Below the pieces are notes generated by a model. It made no database searches, had not been told where the DNA came from, and was given only the letters and a program-made list of their open reading frames with translations. Made by a program: the position numbers and the translations under genes. From positions 1 through 64,000 of the forward strand of contig NZ_MTAV01000086.1 in the NCBI RefSeq assembly GCF_002154695.1: a DNA stretch of 64,000 bases, read 5' to 3'. Source of the stretch: Nostoc sp. T09. GTDB lineage: Bacteria; Cyanobacteriota; Cyanobacteriia; Cyanobacteriales; Nostocaceae. Position 1 is the first letter of the stretch. Each line of letters starts with the position of its first letter. Shown here piece by piece: positions 53,158 to 63,014 of the stretch.

Positions 53158-54861
53158 TTATCGTACATAGGCTGTTACTTTCTGGAGAATTAGCTCTGCT
53201 CTAGAGGTTACAAAGTCTTCAAACTTGTCTTCTGTCCAGATGCTTTCATCTGGTGGAATTAAATGCTTTGTTATAAAAGCAGTTTTATCTACAACATATT
53301 TATCGTTAGAAATCCACTCTTTAAAGGACTTAGCATTCTTTTCTCCTCTATTTGTTTTAGGGTCTAAAAGTTGATAATTTTTGATGCTGTTTATTTTTTC
53401 CCAATCATATTTTTTATGTTGTAAAATTGATTTCGGCATAATATGATCAACGTCTTGAATATTGATAGTTTGTTTTCTGTCATACATCAGATAAAACATA
53501 AATGAACTTTCTAATCTATCTATATTTAGAGTGTCAAAAGTTTCTGTAAAATTTACACCATGTTCCTTATAGACATGAAAAAGTTTTGAAATTGGAAATT
53601 TGCTGTTTTTATGTAGTTTGATTTCATCCAGAAGTTTACGGATACCTGTTTTATATGGAATCCAACCAGCACCTTTGCTACGAAATACGCCATTAACTAA
53701 TGAATAATAAATCCATTTTTTTATTGTTGAAAAGTCAGGATTACCTGTGTCATAGTTATCAAAGAATTCTTCAACTTGTTTATCAGTAATATTCTTGTGG
53801 AAGATATGGTATGCAATGAAAAATAAGGGAATAAATGAACGATTACTATCTTTATAGTAATTATATAAATGAGAGTGAATCAGAAATTGCCTTATACAAG
53901 ACAGTGTATTTTTAATACGTTCTTTGTTATCAATTGCAAATTTTGCATCTGATGTTTCAATTTCAGTCATCTCTTTTTTATGGTTGTCTTGCAGCAGAAA
54001 TATAAGTTTAATCAAATTATCTTGCGTAAGCCCGATTTCATTGTATTGAGAAAGCATTTCGTCTAAAAAGCTTTCCATCTTCCATTCAAAACCTTTAAGA
54101 ACTGAAGCAACCAAGTCAAAAGCAGATAATTTTGTTCCTCCGTCATTTAATCGTCTGAAAAGTTCAACAATTCTTTGGCGATTAGCATTCTCATTAAAAG
54201 TTTTATCAATGATAACTTCAGAAATTCCTAAGCATTCAACTGCAAAAATACTCTGATGAAAAGCTATAATATTTTCTGATATGTGGTCTTTTTCATTATC
54301 GTTTGTAATACCGTCTGAAGCAATTATGCTTCTTACCACCGATTTAAACTTACCTGCTAATTTTAATTTTTTAAATAAATCATTTACAGAATACCATTTA
54401 TAGGCTTTTATTGTTTTATTAGAATCATCTTTTGCTTGTTTAGGTAATTTACTAAACTCGCTTTCAAATTTGAATTCAAACTCTGAATTATAGTTACTAA
54501 ATAAATCAAAATATAGAATTTTTCCCTTGATAGTTCCTGTTAAGCCTATATAGAATGACTGAAGTCTTTGCTGTCCGTCAATAACAAAACTTTGTGAGTG
54601 TGCAATTTTGTCTATCTCTATTGAATTAATGGATTCTCCGTCCTTAGTGAAGGGTCTAAAAGAAAAAAGAGGCTTACTATCTTTATCCTCTTTAATTACC
54701 ATTATGCCGCCAAAAGAATCTCCTTTGAGTAAAGTATCAAATAAAAGCTCCATTTTATCCTCGTCCCATACCAATCTCCTTTGAATAACTGGAAGAACAA
54801 ATCTTTTCTCATCTATATCGGTAATGATGTCTGAAATGCGGTAAGCTTCCCAATTAGCCAT
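53158..54861 (-). CDS. DUF262-HNH nuclease (GmrSD-like)
   Basis: A 567-residue protein (ATG at 54861, AAGGA 10 nt upstream; a TTG/ATG extension of 8 codons is rejected). The N-terminal DUF262 ParB/Srx-like domain has VLPVIQRRLVW and the DGQQR motif at residues 95-99. The C-terminus has an HNH motif (DVDHIMPKSIL at about 470-480, and QLLDPKTNRGEKN). This is the single-chain form of GmrSD/type IV restriction enzymes, which cut modified phage DNA. The gene is more AT-rich than its neighbours, suggesting transfer. It has no accompanying methylase. Confidence 0.85.
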   Translation of the reverse strand: MANWEAYRISDIITDIDEKRFVLPVIQRRLVWDEDKMELLFDTLLKGDSFGGIMVIKEDKDSKPLFSFRPFTKDGESINSIEIDKIAHSQSFVIDGQQRLQSFYIGLTGTIKGKILYFDLFSNYNSEFEFKFESEFSKLPKQAKDDSNKTIKAYKWYSVNDLFKKLKLAGKFKSVVRSIIASDGITNDNEKDHISENIIAFHQSIFAVECLGISEVIIDKTFNENANRQRIVELFRRLNDGGTKLSAFDLVASVLKGFEWKMESFLDEMLSQYNEIGLTQDNLIKLIFLLQDNHKKEMTEIETSDAKFAIDNKERIKNTLSCIRQFLIHSHLYNYYKDSNRSFIPLFFIAYHIFHKNITDKQVEEFFDNYDTGNPDFSTIKKWIYYSLVNGVFRSKGAGWIPYKTGIRKLLDEIKLHKNSKFPISKLFHVYKEHGVNFTETFDTLNIDRLESSFMFYLMYDRKQTINIQDVDHIMPKSILQHKKYDWEKINSIKNYQLLDPKTNRGEKNAKSFKEWISNDKYVVDKTAFITKHLIPPDESIWTEDKFEDFVTSRAELILQKVTAYVR

Positions 54862-55112
54862 ATTATTTTTTCCTTTAAGACACACCTAACTATTAATTTT
54901 CCCACTGTTGATCTATGCAACTTAGTGGTAAGTTGTATCAAGGATAACTTACCTTTTTTAATCTGAGTAGTCTAAAGTCTTAATAATTGGGCATTTCTTT
55001 TCAGCGATCATCAGTAGATACCACTGAATACTCACCTATTGACACATAACATTAGGGAAGTGACTATCCGTTGCACACTTAGTATAAATGGGTTTCCTTG
55101 GCTTGTTTATAA
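54862..55112. other. Intergenic region upstream of the DUF262-HNH gene
   Basis: AT-rich with no recognised repeats. It holds the promoter for the DUF262-HNH gene. Confidence 0.45.
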
Positions 55113-55150
55113 AAAAATTAGGGTAACCCTGGACTTTCCAGGATTACCCC
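55113..55150 (-). terminator. Rho-independent terminator of ftsH
   Basis: On the minus strand GGGGTAATCCTGG pairs with CCAGGGTTACCC around a short AAAGT loop, followed by TAATTTTTTTA. It lies 33 nt after the ftsH stop. Confidence 0.85.
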
Positions 55151-55182
55151 AAATTTAGATTTTAGATTTCAGTCAAAACTGC

Positions 55183-57021
55183 TTATGCAAAAGCGGCAGT
55201 TTTCACATCATTATTTGCCAGAATTTCTTGCAATTCATCGGCATCTACTGTTTCTTTATCAACCAGCATTTGCGCGATTTGATCGAGGATGTGACGGTTG
55301 TTTACTAACACTTCTTTAGCGCGAGTGTAAGCTACTTCTACTAGTTGGTGAACTTCTTCATCAATTGCCGCAGCAGTTTCTTCGGAGAAATCGCGCTCTG
55401 ACATGATATCCCGACCAAGGAACATATTGCCTTGCTGGCGACCGAGAGCGACAGGGCCGAGTTTGTCGCTCATACCAAAGCGTGTAACCATCTGACGGGC
55501 AACACGTGCTACCTGTTGCAGGTCGTTAGAAGCACCAGTGGTAACTTCTTCTTCACCAAAGATTATTTCTTCGGCCAACCGACCGCCTAAAGCTACTGCC
55601 ATCTGATTTTCCAGATAAGCGCGGCTGTACAAGCCAGTATCCATCCGGTCTTCGCTAGGGGTAAACCAAGTTAAACCACCAGCACGACCGCGAGGAATGA
55701 TGCTAATCTTTTGAACTGGGTCATAATCGGGCATCAAAGCACCAACTAAAGCGTGACCAGCTTCGTGATAAGCAACCAAGGTTTTGCGCTTTTCGCTCAT
55801 TACCCGGTCTTTCTTCTCTGGGCCAGCTAATACGCGATCGATCGCGTCGTTGATTTCATCCATCGAAATTTCGGTTAAATTCCGCCGTGCTGCCAAAATT
55901 GCGGCTTCATTCAACAGGTTGGATAAATCTGCACCAGTGAAACCAGGTGTACGACGAGCGATTTTATCTAAGTCCACATCTTTCGCCAAGGTCTTACCAC
56001 GGGCGTGAACTTTGAGAATTTCGCTACGTCCGGCATAGTCGGGACGGTCTACGACAACTTGACGGTCAAAGCGACCGGGACGCAACAAGGCTGCATCTAA
56101 TACATCAGGACGGTTGGTAGCAGCAATAATGATGATACCAGTATTACCTTCAAAGCCGTCCATTTCAGTGAGCAGCTGATTGAGGGTTTGTTCCCGTTCA
56201 TCGTTACCACCGCCTAAACCTGCACCCCGTTGACGACCGACAGCGTCAATTTCATCAATGAAGACGATACAAGGAGCATTAGACTTGGCTTGCTCGAACA
56301 AGTCACGGACGCGGGAAGCACCCACACCAACGAACATTTCGACAAACTCAGAACCAGAGATGGAGAAGAATGGTACGCCAGCTTCACCAGCCACAGCACG
56401 AGCTAGGAGAGTTTTACCTGTACCAGGAGGGCCAACGAGCAATACACCTTTAGGAATTTTTGCGCCAACTGCGGTAAAGCGATCGGCGTTTTTAAGAAAG
56501 TCTACAACTTCATTTAGTTCCAGCTTGGCTTGGTCAATACCCGCAACATCACCAAATGTCACCTGGGTTTGTGGTTCCATTTGCACTCTGGCTCTCGATT
56601 TACCAAAGTTCATCGCTTGGCTACCTGGGCCACTTTGAGCACGGCGTAGCAAGAAGAATAAGCCAACTAGAAGCAATACAGGGAAAAATAAGCTGCTGAG
56701 TGCCTTAAACCAAAAACCTTCGTCGGTTTGAGGCAATACAGAAATATCAACGCCTTTTGCAGTAAGAGTATTAATTAAGTCAGGGTCATTGACTAGTGTC
56801 ACTACCTTTTTATTACCGTCTCTGGATGTAACCAAAGCTGTAGAACGGTCTGCACTTAAACTGACTTTATCTATTCTGCCTTTTTCAACTTCTTGAATAA
56901 ACTGGCTGTAACGTAATGGCTCTCTGCTTTGAGGTTGCTTGTCAAAGAATGCTGTTCCTAAGGCAATGACAACTATAAAAAGCAGCGCGTACAGCCCCGC
57001 ATTTCTCCATCTTTTATTCAC
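55183..57021 (-). CDS. ftsH: ATP-dependent zinc metalloprotease FtsH
   Basis: FtsH is the membrane AAA+ protease; in cyanobacteria it repairs photosystem II by removing damaged D1. The 612-residue protein has two N-terminal helices (about 8-25 and 108-125), Walker A GPPGTGKT at 197-204, Walker B IVFIDE at 252-257, the second region of homology [18 protein letters not shown], and the zinc motif HEAGH at 419-423. All catalytic parts are intact. Cyanobacteria have four FtsH types; I cannot say which this is. Single gene with its own terminator. Confidence 0.95.
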   Translation of the reverse strand: MNKRWRNAGLYALLFIVVIALGTAFFDKQPQSREPLRYSQFIQEVEKGRIDKVSLSADRSTALVTSRDGNKKVVTLVNDPDLINTLTAKGVDISVLPQTDEGFWFKALSSLFFPVLLLVGLFFLLRRAQSGPGSQAMNFGKSRARVQMEPQTQVTFGDVAGIDQAKLELNEVVDFLKNADRFTAVGAKIPKGVLLVGPPGTGKTLLARAVAGEAGVPFFSISGSEFVEMFVGVGASRVRDLFEQAKSNAPCIVFIDEIDAVGRQRGAGLGGGNDEREQTLNQLLTEMDGFEGNTGIIIIAATNRPDVLDAALLRPGRFDRQVVVDRPDYAGRSEILKVHARGKTLAKDVDLDKIARRTPGFTGADLSNLLNEAAILAARRNLTEISMDEINDAIDRVLAGPEKKDRVMSEKRKTLVAYHEAGHALVGALMPDYDPVQKISIIPRGRAGGLTWFTPSEDRMDTGLYSRAYLENQMAVALGGRLAEEIIFGEEEVTTGASNDLQQVARVARQMVTRFGMSDKLGPVALGRQQGNMFLGRDIMSERDFSEETAAAIDEEVHQLVEVAYTRAKEVLVNNRHILDQIAQMLVDKETVDADELQEILANNDVKTAAFA

Positions 57022-57134
57022 TGAGGTGAATCCTCCTAATATTTTTCGTGCGATCGCGTAACTTCTCTGAGAAGAGAGGGCAATTTTAAGAATTATGTTA
57101 ACTTATCTTAACGTATATCAAAATGGTGACGTTG

Positions 57135-57923
57135 TCATGCTAAAAAACTCCGGATTATTTTAAAACTAGGATGGTGAGGATTATATTCTAACGAGCCTGC
57201 GGGCTGCTTAACGGTATGGATAGGGACGATTTCCACCACACTGTTGCTATAGGCGATCGCTTCAAATCTTTTAACTAAATTCATTGTCCAAGGTTCCTGC
57301 TTCACTTGTTGTTGCTGGTATTGCAGCCATTTGACAAGCTGCGATCGCATAATTCCTGGCAAAATCCCCACAGCTAAAGGCGGTGTCCACCAACAGCCAT
57401 CACACCATCCCCAAAGGTTACCTGTACTGGTTTCTAGCCAATTTCCCGCGCTATCTACTAAAATCGCTTCTTGGGCATTTAATTTTTGGCTAGTAGTCTT
57501 GGCTAACCAAGCACTCAGGTAGTTACCTGTTTTATGAGAAGGAAGACTGCGATTGTATTCCGCACTAGTAACAGCGCACACAACACCATTTGCTTGTTTT
57601 TCGGTCAAATCCTCTGGTAACAACCTACCCGTTATCCACTCCCGCCCATCGCAAAACAGGGTAATTCTGAGAACCGGGAAGTGAGTCAGGATAATTTCTG
57701 CACCTTGACGTAGACGGTTCCAATCTGGTTGCTGCCATGCAAAAGTTTTGAGTGATAGTAGCAAGCGATCGCAGTGTAAAAGCCAGTTAGTCAACCTACT
57801 ATCAAGCGAGTTCTCATAAACCCGCATGGTAGTAAAAATTGTCGCCCCGTAAAGCAACCCCGGATCGTTAATATCTAACTCTAGGGATTGGGACTGAATT
57901 AATTTACCGTTGTACCAATAAAT
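57135..57923 (-). CDS. Class IV aminotransferase / aminodeoxychorismate lyase-like, apparent ATT start
   Basis: A PLP-fold protein similar to PabC (4-amino-4-deoxychorismate lyase, folate synthesis). Motifs: DINDPGLLYGATIFTTMRVY, TGNYLSAWLAKTTSQ, AILVDSAGNWLETSTGNLW and GILPGIMRSQL. The catalytic Lys is likely in SHKTGNYLSAW. Similarity continues upstream of the first TTG (57857) for 22 codons with YWYNGKLIQSQSLEL, and no ATG, GTG or TTG lies in that part; the codon in the expected start place is ATT at 57923, with GAGG upstream. Length 262 from there. Confidence 0.8.
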   Translation of the reverse strand: MYWYNGKLIQSQSLELDINDPGLLYGATIFTTMRVYENSLDSRLTNWLLHCDRLLLSLKTFAWQQPDWNRLRQGAEIILTHFPVLRITLFCDGREWITGRLLPEDLTEKQANGVVCAVTSAEYNRSLPSHKTGNYLSAWLAKTTSQKLNAQEAILVDSAGNWLETSTGNLWGWCDGCWWTPPLAVGILPGIMRSQLVKWLQYQQQQVKQEPWTMNLVKRFEAIAYSNSVVEIVPIHTVKQPAGSLEYNPHHPSFKIIRSFLA

Positions 57924-58027
57924 AACACTAACCTCAAAAGGGGGATGGGGAAGCAGAGGGAGATGAGGGAGCAGAGGAGAAATAAATCTTGCCTTTTGAC
58001 TCTTGACTCTTGACCCTTGACCAATTA

Positions 58028-58813
58028 CTAATCTTTTCCCGGCATGATAATTTTGTTACCTTCAGGAGTAGAAACTACCTTAGCTCCTAATGCCTCGATT
58101 TCTCTAATTGCTCTTTTACGACTTTTTTCATCAATTACGTTATTCAATACCATTGCCCATGTAGAAATTCTAGCAATTTTACTATCAGGATTACGATTGA
58201 GGAATTCAGTAGTTTTCTGAGAAATATAAGCTATAAGCTTACTGTCTTCGTCTGAAGATTTGCTAGCCCAATCAGCAGTTTTGATAAAAGATTGCTTGGC
58301 AGCTTGAGAATCCCCTAAGAATAATAATTCATCTATGCCTTTGTAACGCCATGCATAATAAGATTTTTCTGGAACTTTAGGAGATAAGAATTGTAAACTT
58401 TGTTCCATCAAGTCTACAGAGCGTTCAGGTAGGCCAGCATAAAGAGAAGTACTGGTGGATAGACCCAGATAAGCTGCTAAAAATCGTGGATCGCGTCCGA
58501 GAATAACTTCAAAATATTCAGGGCTAAAACTGTAACCTGTTTTGCGGCGTGCTTCGTCATCGCCAAAGTATTGCAAAAAATTTATATATACCCAATCGGC
58601 AATCAAGTTATCGTATCCAAAACTGGGCATTTGTTTGAGAAGATTGAGCCGAACTTTTTCTGCTTTAATTTCTCCTTCTAGAGTTTCTAAAGAAGAAGTT
58701 TCTCGATTACTTAACAGCTTTTGCAGTTGAGGATATTGCATTAAGCCAACACCTAACATACACAAACAAACTGTCAAATATGCACCAATAGTTTGTCGGT
58801 ATAAAGCGAACAT
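58028..58813 (-). CDS. Hypothetical TPR-like protein with N-terminal anchor
   Basis: A 261-residue protein with one N-terminal hydrophobic segment (AYLTVCLCMLGVGLM) and helical repeats like a tetratricopeptide solenoid (PRFLAAYLGLSTSTSLYAGL; SYYAWRYKGIDELLFLGDSQ; AAKQSFIKTADWASKSSDED). It probably sits on the periplasmic or cytoplasmic face of a membrane and binds protein. No specific family is recognised. It follows ackA by 128 nt on the same strand. Confidence 0.65.
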   Translation of the reverse strand: MFALYRQTIGAYLTVCLCMLGVGLMQYPQLQKLLSNRETSSLETLEGEIKAEKVRLNLLKQMPSFGYDNLIADWVYINFLQYFGDDEARRKTGYSFSPEYFEVILGRDPRFLAAYLGLSTSTSLYAGLPERSVDLMEQSLQFLSPKVPEKSYYAWRYKGIDELLFLGDSQAAKQSFIKTADWASKSSDEDSKLIAYISQKTTEFLNRNPDSKIARISTWAMVLNNVIDEKSRKRAIREIEALGAKVVSTPEGNKIIMPGKD

Positions 58814-58941
58814 TTTACTTGACTGACCTTTTTGCTTTAGAGTTGTTTATATGTATATATAATTACAGCACACTCTAAATCAGCAGCCAAGGCTTATGCC
58901 AACCCAGAGAATGGGTAAACAAAGATTGTAAGTGCCATTTT

Positions 58942-60159
58942 TTACTTTTTCAAAATTTGCCAACATTGTTGAGCGATCGCCCAATCTTCCTGAGTATGGA
59001 TTACCAATACCCGCACGGCTGATTCTGGGGTGGCAATGTCAACATCGACAGGGTTTGTTTGATTCTGCTGTGGGTCGATTTTCAGCCCTAAGAACCCAAA
59101 AGCTTCCGAGACCGCTTGGCGAATTCCAGGAGATTTTTCACCAACACCTGCGGTAAATACTAAAGCATCTAATCCGCCCAAACTGGCAAGCATAGAACCA
59201 ATACTAGAACGCAAGCGATGTACGTAGATATCCCAAGCAAGTTGGGCGCGGTAGTTACCTTGGGCGATCGCCGCAATTACTTCCCGTAAATCGCTAGATA
59301 TCCCAGAAATACCACGTAACCCAGAAGCCTTATTGAGAACATAATCAAGACTTTCGGCGGAATAATTAGATTGTCGTAGCAGGTAAATTAGAATTCCCGG
59401 ATCGATGGAACCAGAACGACTACCCATCATCAGCCCATCTAAGGGTGTGAAGCCCATAGTAGTATCAATGCTGCGACCGTTTTTAATAGCTGCCAAAGAG
59501 CAACCGTTGCCTAAATGACAAGTAATTAATCGCAAGGACGCTAAATCTTTTCCGAGGATGTCGGCTGTACGTTGAGCGCAGTATTGGTGACTGATGCCAT
59601 GAAACCCATAGCGACGGATACCTTGTTCCACCCACTCATAAGGGCCGGGGTAGATAGCTGCGGCATCGGGGATAGTGGCATGAAATCCGGTATCAAAAAC
59701 TGCTACTTGTTTTACTGATCCTAAGCTTTTCTCTATCGCTTCTATCCCTTCTACAGCCGCCGGATTATGTGCTGGTGCTAAAGTCGCAAGTTGAGCGATC
59801 GCTTTTTTCACATCCTCAGTAATTACAGTACTATTACGGTAATCTTGTCCACCATGTACTACACGATGACCTACCACATCAATTTCTGATAGCTGACCAA
59901 TCACCTTAGTGGCACCGCGAGTCAGAGTATAAAGCATATAGGTGACGTGTGCTTGTCGAGAATCCGCATAGATTGATTCTTGCAGCTCTTCACCTGTAGC
60001 TGTTTTCACCTGAATTTCTGCCACACCTCGGTCTTGCGTCCAGTTGACTTTGCCTTCCCACAGAGGTTGAGGTGCTAGCTTGGGCAAAGCATCATCAGTT
60101 ATCTCATACAAACAACTTTTTTGACTACTAGATCCGGCATTCAGTACAAGGATTTTCAT
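58942..60159 (-). CDS. ackA: Acetate kinase
   Basis: AckA interconverts acetate + ATP and acetyl phosphate + ADP. The 405-residue protein starts MKILVLNAGSSSQKSCLYE and contains VGHRVVHGGQDYR, FDTGFHATIPDAAAIYPGP, RRYGFHGISHQYCA, LITCHLGNGCSLAAI and a C-terminal FTAGVGEKSPGIRQ. All family motifs are intact. Its ATG overlaps the nanE stop by four bases (ATGA), so the two are coupled. No phosphotransacetylase is in the window. Confidence 0.95.
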   Translation of the reverse strand: MKILVLNAGSSSQKSCLYEITDDALPKLAPQPLWEGKVNWTQDRGVAEIQVKTATGEELQESIYADSRQAHVTYMLYTLTRGATKVIGQLSEIDVVGHRVVHGGQDYRNSTVITEDVKKAIAQLATLAPAHNPAAVEGIEAIEKSLGSVKQVAVFDTGFHATIPDAAAIYPGPYEWVEQGIRRYGFHGISHQYCAQRTADILGKDLASLRLITCHLGNGCSLAAIKNGRSIDTTMGFTPLDGLMMGSRSGSIDPGILIYLLRQSNYSAESLDYVLNKASGLRGISGISSDLREVIAAIAQGNYRAQLAWDIYVHRLRSSIGSMLASLGGLDALVFTAGVGEKSPGIRQAVSEAFGFLGLKIDPQQNQTNPVDVDIATPESAVRVLVIHTQEDWAIAQQCWQILKK

Positions 60160-60833
60160 AATTCTTCAGAACTTAGTGCTGATCGATAGGCTCTAACTTG
60201 GATGTCAATACCAGTGATTGCAGTGCCAACTACAACAGCATCAGCCCCTAAACCTAAGGCTTTACAAGCCATTTGGGGTGAAGCAATACCACCTTCACAA
60301 ATCACGGGAATGTTTAACTGTTCTACCATCTGGCTCAGGAGTTCCCAACCTGGAGGCTGAAGATGCTTGGTTGAGGCAGTGTAACCAAAAAGAGTCGTTC
60401 CCACAATATCTGCTCCAGCATCCGCTGCTGCTTTTGCCGCCTCAATTGTATCGACATCTGCCATCACTGGCTTATTTAATTCCTGATGAATTCGGGCAAT
60501 CATCTGTGCTACTTTTTCATCACCAGGGCGGCTTCTGATCGTCGCATCTATGGCTACAATGTCTGCGCCAGCTTGCGCCACAGCCACAGCATGATGAAAC
60601 TGTGGCGTAATGTATACATCAAAGCCAGCTATTACTTGCTTCCATAACCCAATAATTGGCACTTTCACACTGGCACGCACAGCGCTAATGTGGTTTGGGG
60701 TATCTATGCGTACACCTACAGCACCATTATTTACAGCAGCTTGTGCCATTGCTGCAATCACTAGCGGTTGATGCAAGGGTGAATCAACAGGGGCTTGACA
60801 GGATACAATTAGTCCTTTTTTTAAGTTTGTCAT
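60156..60833 (-). CDS. nanE: Putative N-acetylmannosamine-6-phosphate 2-epimerase
   Basis: NanE turns ManNAc-6-P into GlcNAc-6-P in sialic-acid or aminosugar use. The 225-residue TIM-barrel has KGLIVSCQAPVDSPLH, VGVRIDTPNHISAVRA, IVAIDATIRSRP, PVMADVDTIEAAKAAADAG and PVICEGGIASPQMACKALGLGADAVVVG. It overlaps ackA by four bases. Other sialic-acid genes are not present here, so the physiological substrate may be a cell-wall or envelope aminosugar. The start codon lies inside a heptanucleotide repeat. Confidence 0.9.
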   Translation of the reverse strand: MTNLKKGLIVSCQAPVDSPLHQPLVIAAMAQAAVNNGAVGVRIDTPNHISAVRASVKVPIIGLWKQVIAGFDVYITPQFHHAVAVAQAGADIVAIDATIRSRPGDEKVAQMIARIHQELNKPVMADVDTIEAAKAAADAGADIVGTTLFGYTASTKHLQPPGWELLSQMVEQLNIPVICEGGIASPQMACKALGLGADAVVVGTAITGIDIQVRAYRSALSSEEL

Positions 60834-60863
60834 TTGTCATTTGTCATTTGTCATTTGTTATTT
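60829..60863 (-). repeat. Heptanucleotide STRR overlapping the nanE start
   Basis: Five heptamers of GTCATTT (last one GTTATTT) lie in a row on the plus strand; on the minus strand they read ATGACAA-type units. The first ATG of the array (60833) is the nanE start codon. Confidence 0.9.
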
Positions 60864-60887
60864 AAGCAATAACTCTTGACTATTGAC

Positions 60888-63014
60888 TCATCCCCTCACC
60901 ACCGTTATCGGCTGGGCTGGTATCCAGACAGTAAAAATTGAGCCAATGCCTACAGTAGACTCTACTTCAATTCGACCGCGATGAAGTTCCACAAGTTGTT
61001 TAGTTAACGCTAAACCAAGTCCTGTACCTTCGTAGCGGCGACGATAGGGTGTATCTAGTTGCTGAAATTTCTCAAACAATAATGGCAATTGTTCTTCAGG
61101 AATGCCAATACCAGTATCTTCTACTTGAAAGATAGCAGTGTCGTCTTCTACCCAAAGTCGCAAGGTGACATTGCCACCTTGAGGCGTAAATTTAATGGCA
61201 TTAGCTAATAAATTTGAAATAATTTGTTCTACTCTTGTAGCATCGGCAGTAAAGCGATCGCGTCTTGGGTCAATTTGCAAATCAACTGTGAGATGCAGCT
61301 GTTCGTTTGTAGCTTTGTCTTCTAGTGCTTTCACAGTATTTTCCGCCACATTCCTTAAGGAAAATTCCGTAATATTTAAAACTGTTTTGCCAGCCTCAAT
61401 TTGAGATAAATCAAGGATGTCATTAATCATTTCTAATAAATGTTCGCCACTGTCGTGGATTGTTTGTAGATAATCGCGTTGTCGTTGACTCAACTCACCC
61501 AAAGGCCAGCGTAACAGTGTAGAAGACATGCCAATGACATAAGTTAAAGGAGTCAGCAATTCATGGCTGATGGTGGCGAGAAATTCATTTCTGAGGCGGC
61601 TAGCGGCTTCGGCGGCAAGAAGGGCATCACGCAATGCCATTGTGCGTTCCACAACTCGTTGTTCGAGAGTGTGTTTTTCTTGAGTTAACGATCGCATTAA
61701 TTCTGATTGGTGAATTGCGATCGCTAATTGTTCGGCAATCGAAGTCAGCAAGTTCCTTTCACTTTCACTCCATTCTCGCGGACTATTGCATTGATGAGCA
61801 ATTAATAGTCCCCAAAGTTTTTCCTCAAACATAATTGGAGCAGCTAATTTTGCTCGTACCTTGACTTCCCTTAAAAAAGTTAACAAACACTCTTCTAGAG
61901 CATAAGTTTTTTCGACATCATCCACAGCCAAGGTAAAGCCTTGACGATACTTCTCCCAACATTGGGAAGTGTGCAGAAAGCACATTTCTTCCCTATAATT
62001 CAACACTGACGGAATTGTATCTGTTGCCCGGACTTCATAAACAATACAACCCCCATGCTGTTGATAGTCTTGTAGTGGGGGTTGGGGGTTGAGTGGCGTT
62101 TGTGGTGAGTATTGCCCGTTGAGTGACTGGGGAGGATCTCCTCGTTGAGCACCCAGCCTTGTACGAAGGTTCGTGCCATTTAAGGCAGCAGTGTCAAACG
62201 GATGTTGTAAACTTGTACCTCTAGAATCCTCAAATTTATAAATTACTAATCTGTCTAATTCTAGAAACTCACGCACTTGTGTAACTGCCGTCGCCATAAT
62301 TACTGATAAATCTAGGCTGCGGCGGATTTGGTTTGCCACCTGATTCAACAGTCGCTCTTGAGAAATCTGTTTTTTCAGAGCATCTTCCACAGGCTGACAG
62401 ATGTAAGTCATGGAATAGTCTGGAGCCGTTGCTACATCAACCTCCTGATTCATTTGCGGTAGAAGATATTCTAATAACAAGAGGCTAAATTCACCTTGAA
62501 GCGTACCATCATTAGTAGCGGGAATTTGACTATAACGTTCAAGATTTTGGTAAGTATAAGAATCAGACTCAAATAAATCTCGCAATTTTACGAGGAAGGA
62601 TGCGATCGCTTCTGAATTAAATGTCAAGCTAGTAGTTAGTTCTGCTGAGTTCTGATTACTGTAGACGCCTCTGCGGTGCCATGTAGAAGAAAGTTGCTGA
62701 GGTTGGTTAAGAGCGTTAAGCAAACTATTAGTTGGGCTTACACCCGTTGTAGAAACTGAGTTTGTGGTGCCAAACAGCAGTTGCTCCTGGACGCAATGCC
62801 CCACCAAAAGCGCACTAAACTCTTCAGAAACTAGTAATGTAAAACGTTGTTCCTGCCACTCAGCAGATACGCATATCCTTGCCAGCACAGCTTCTGTTAC
62901 CACCAAAGCCTCACTTTCCACTGCTTGAGCCATCTGCTGTAACAATTCCCCAAGCTGATTAAATGTATCTGAGGGTAAGGTTCGGGAGAAGCTCAAATCA
63001 GAAGAACTAAGCAT
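60888..63014 (-). CDS. Phytochrome/CikA-like GAF sensor histidine kinase
   Basis: A 708-residue soluble kinase (ATG at 63014). The first about 220 residues are an unassigned domain (MLSSSDLSFSRTLPSDTF on). A GAF domain of the phytochrome/CikA type follows, with the family signatures ARAKLAAPIMFEEKLWGLLI-like (here VRAKLAAPIMFEEKLWGLLI) and AHQCNSPREWSESERNLL. The chromophore-position Cys is kept (EEC, near residue 375) but the next residue is Leu, not His. A coiled linker precedes HisKA (FLATISHELLTPLTY, His near 482), and HATPase (LLANAIKFTPQGG; GTGLGLALTKQLVELHRGR). There is no receiver domain. An in-frame insert sits early in the GAF domain. Confidence 0.85.
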   Translation of the reverse strand: MLSSSDLSFSRTLPSDTFNQLGELLQQMAQAVESEALVVTEAVLARICVSAEWQEQRFTLLVSEEFSALLVGHCVQEQLLFGTTNSVSTTGVSPTNSLLNALNQPQQLSSTWHRRGVYSNQNSAELTTSLTFNSEAIASFLVKLRDLFESDSYTYQNLERYSQIPATNDGTLQGEFSLLLLEYLLPQMNQEVDVATAPDYSMTYICQPVEDALKKQISQERLLNQVANQIRRSLDLSVIMATAVTQVREFLELDRLVIYKFEDSRGTSLQHPFDTAALNGTNLRTRLGAQRGDPPQSLNGQYSPQTPLNPQPPLQDYQQHGGCIVYEVRATDTIPSVLNYREEMCFLHTSQCWEKYRQGFTLAVDDVEKTYALEECLLTFLREVKVRAKLAAPIMFEEKLWGLLIAHQCNSPREWSESERNLLTSIAEQLAIAIHQSELMRSLTQEKHTLEQRVVERTMALRDALLAAEAASRLRNEFLATISHELLTPLTYVIGMSSTLLRWPLGELSQRQRDYLQTIHDSGEHLLEMINDILDLSQIEAGKTVLNITEFSLRNVAENTVKALEDKATNEQLHLTVDLQIDPRRDRFTADATRVEQIISNLLANAIKFTPQGGNVTLRLWVEDDTAIFQVEDTGIGIPEEQLPLLFEKFQQLDTPYRRRYEGTGLGLALTKQLVELHRGRIEVESTVGIGSIFTVWIPAQPITVVRG

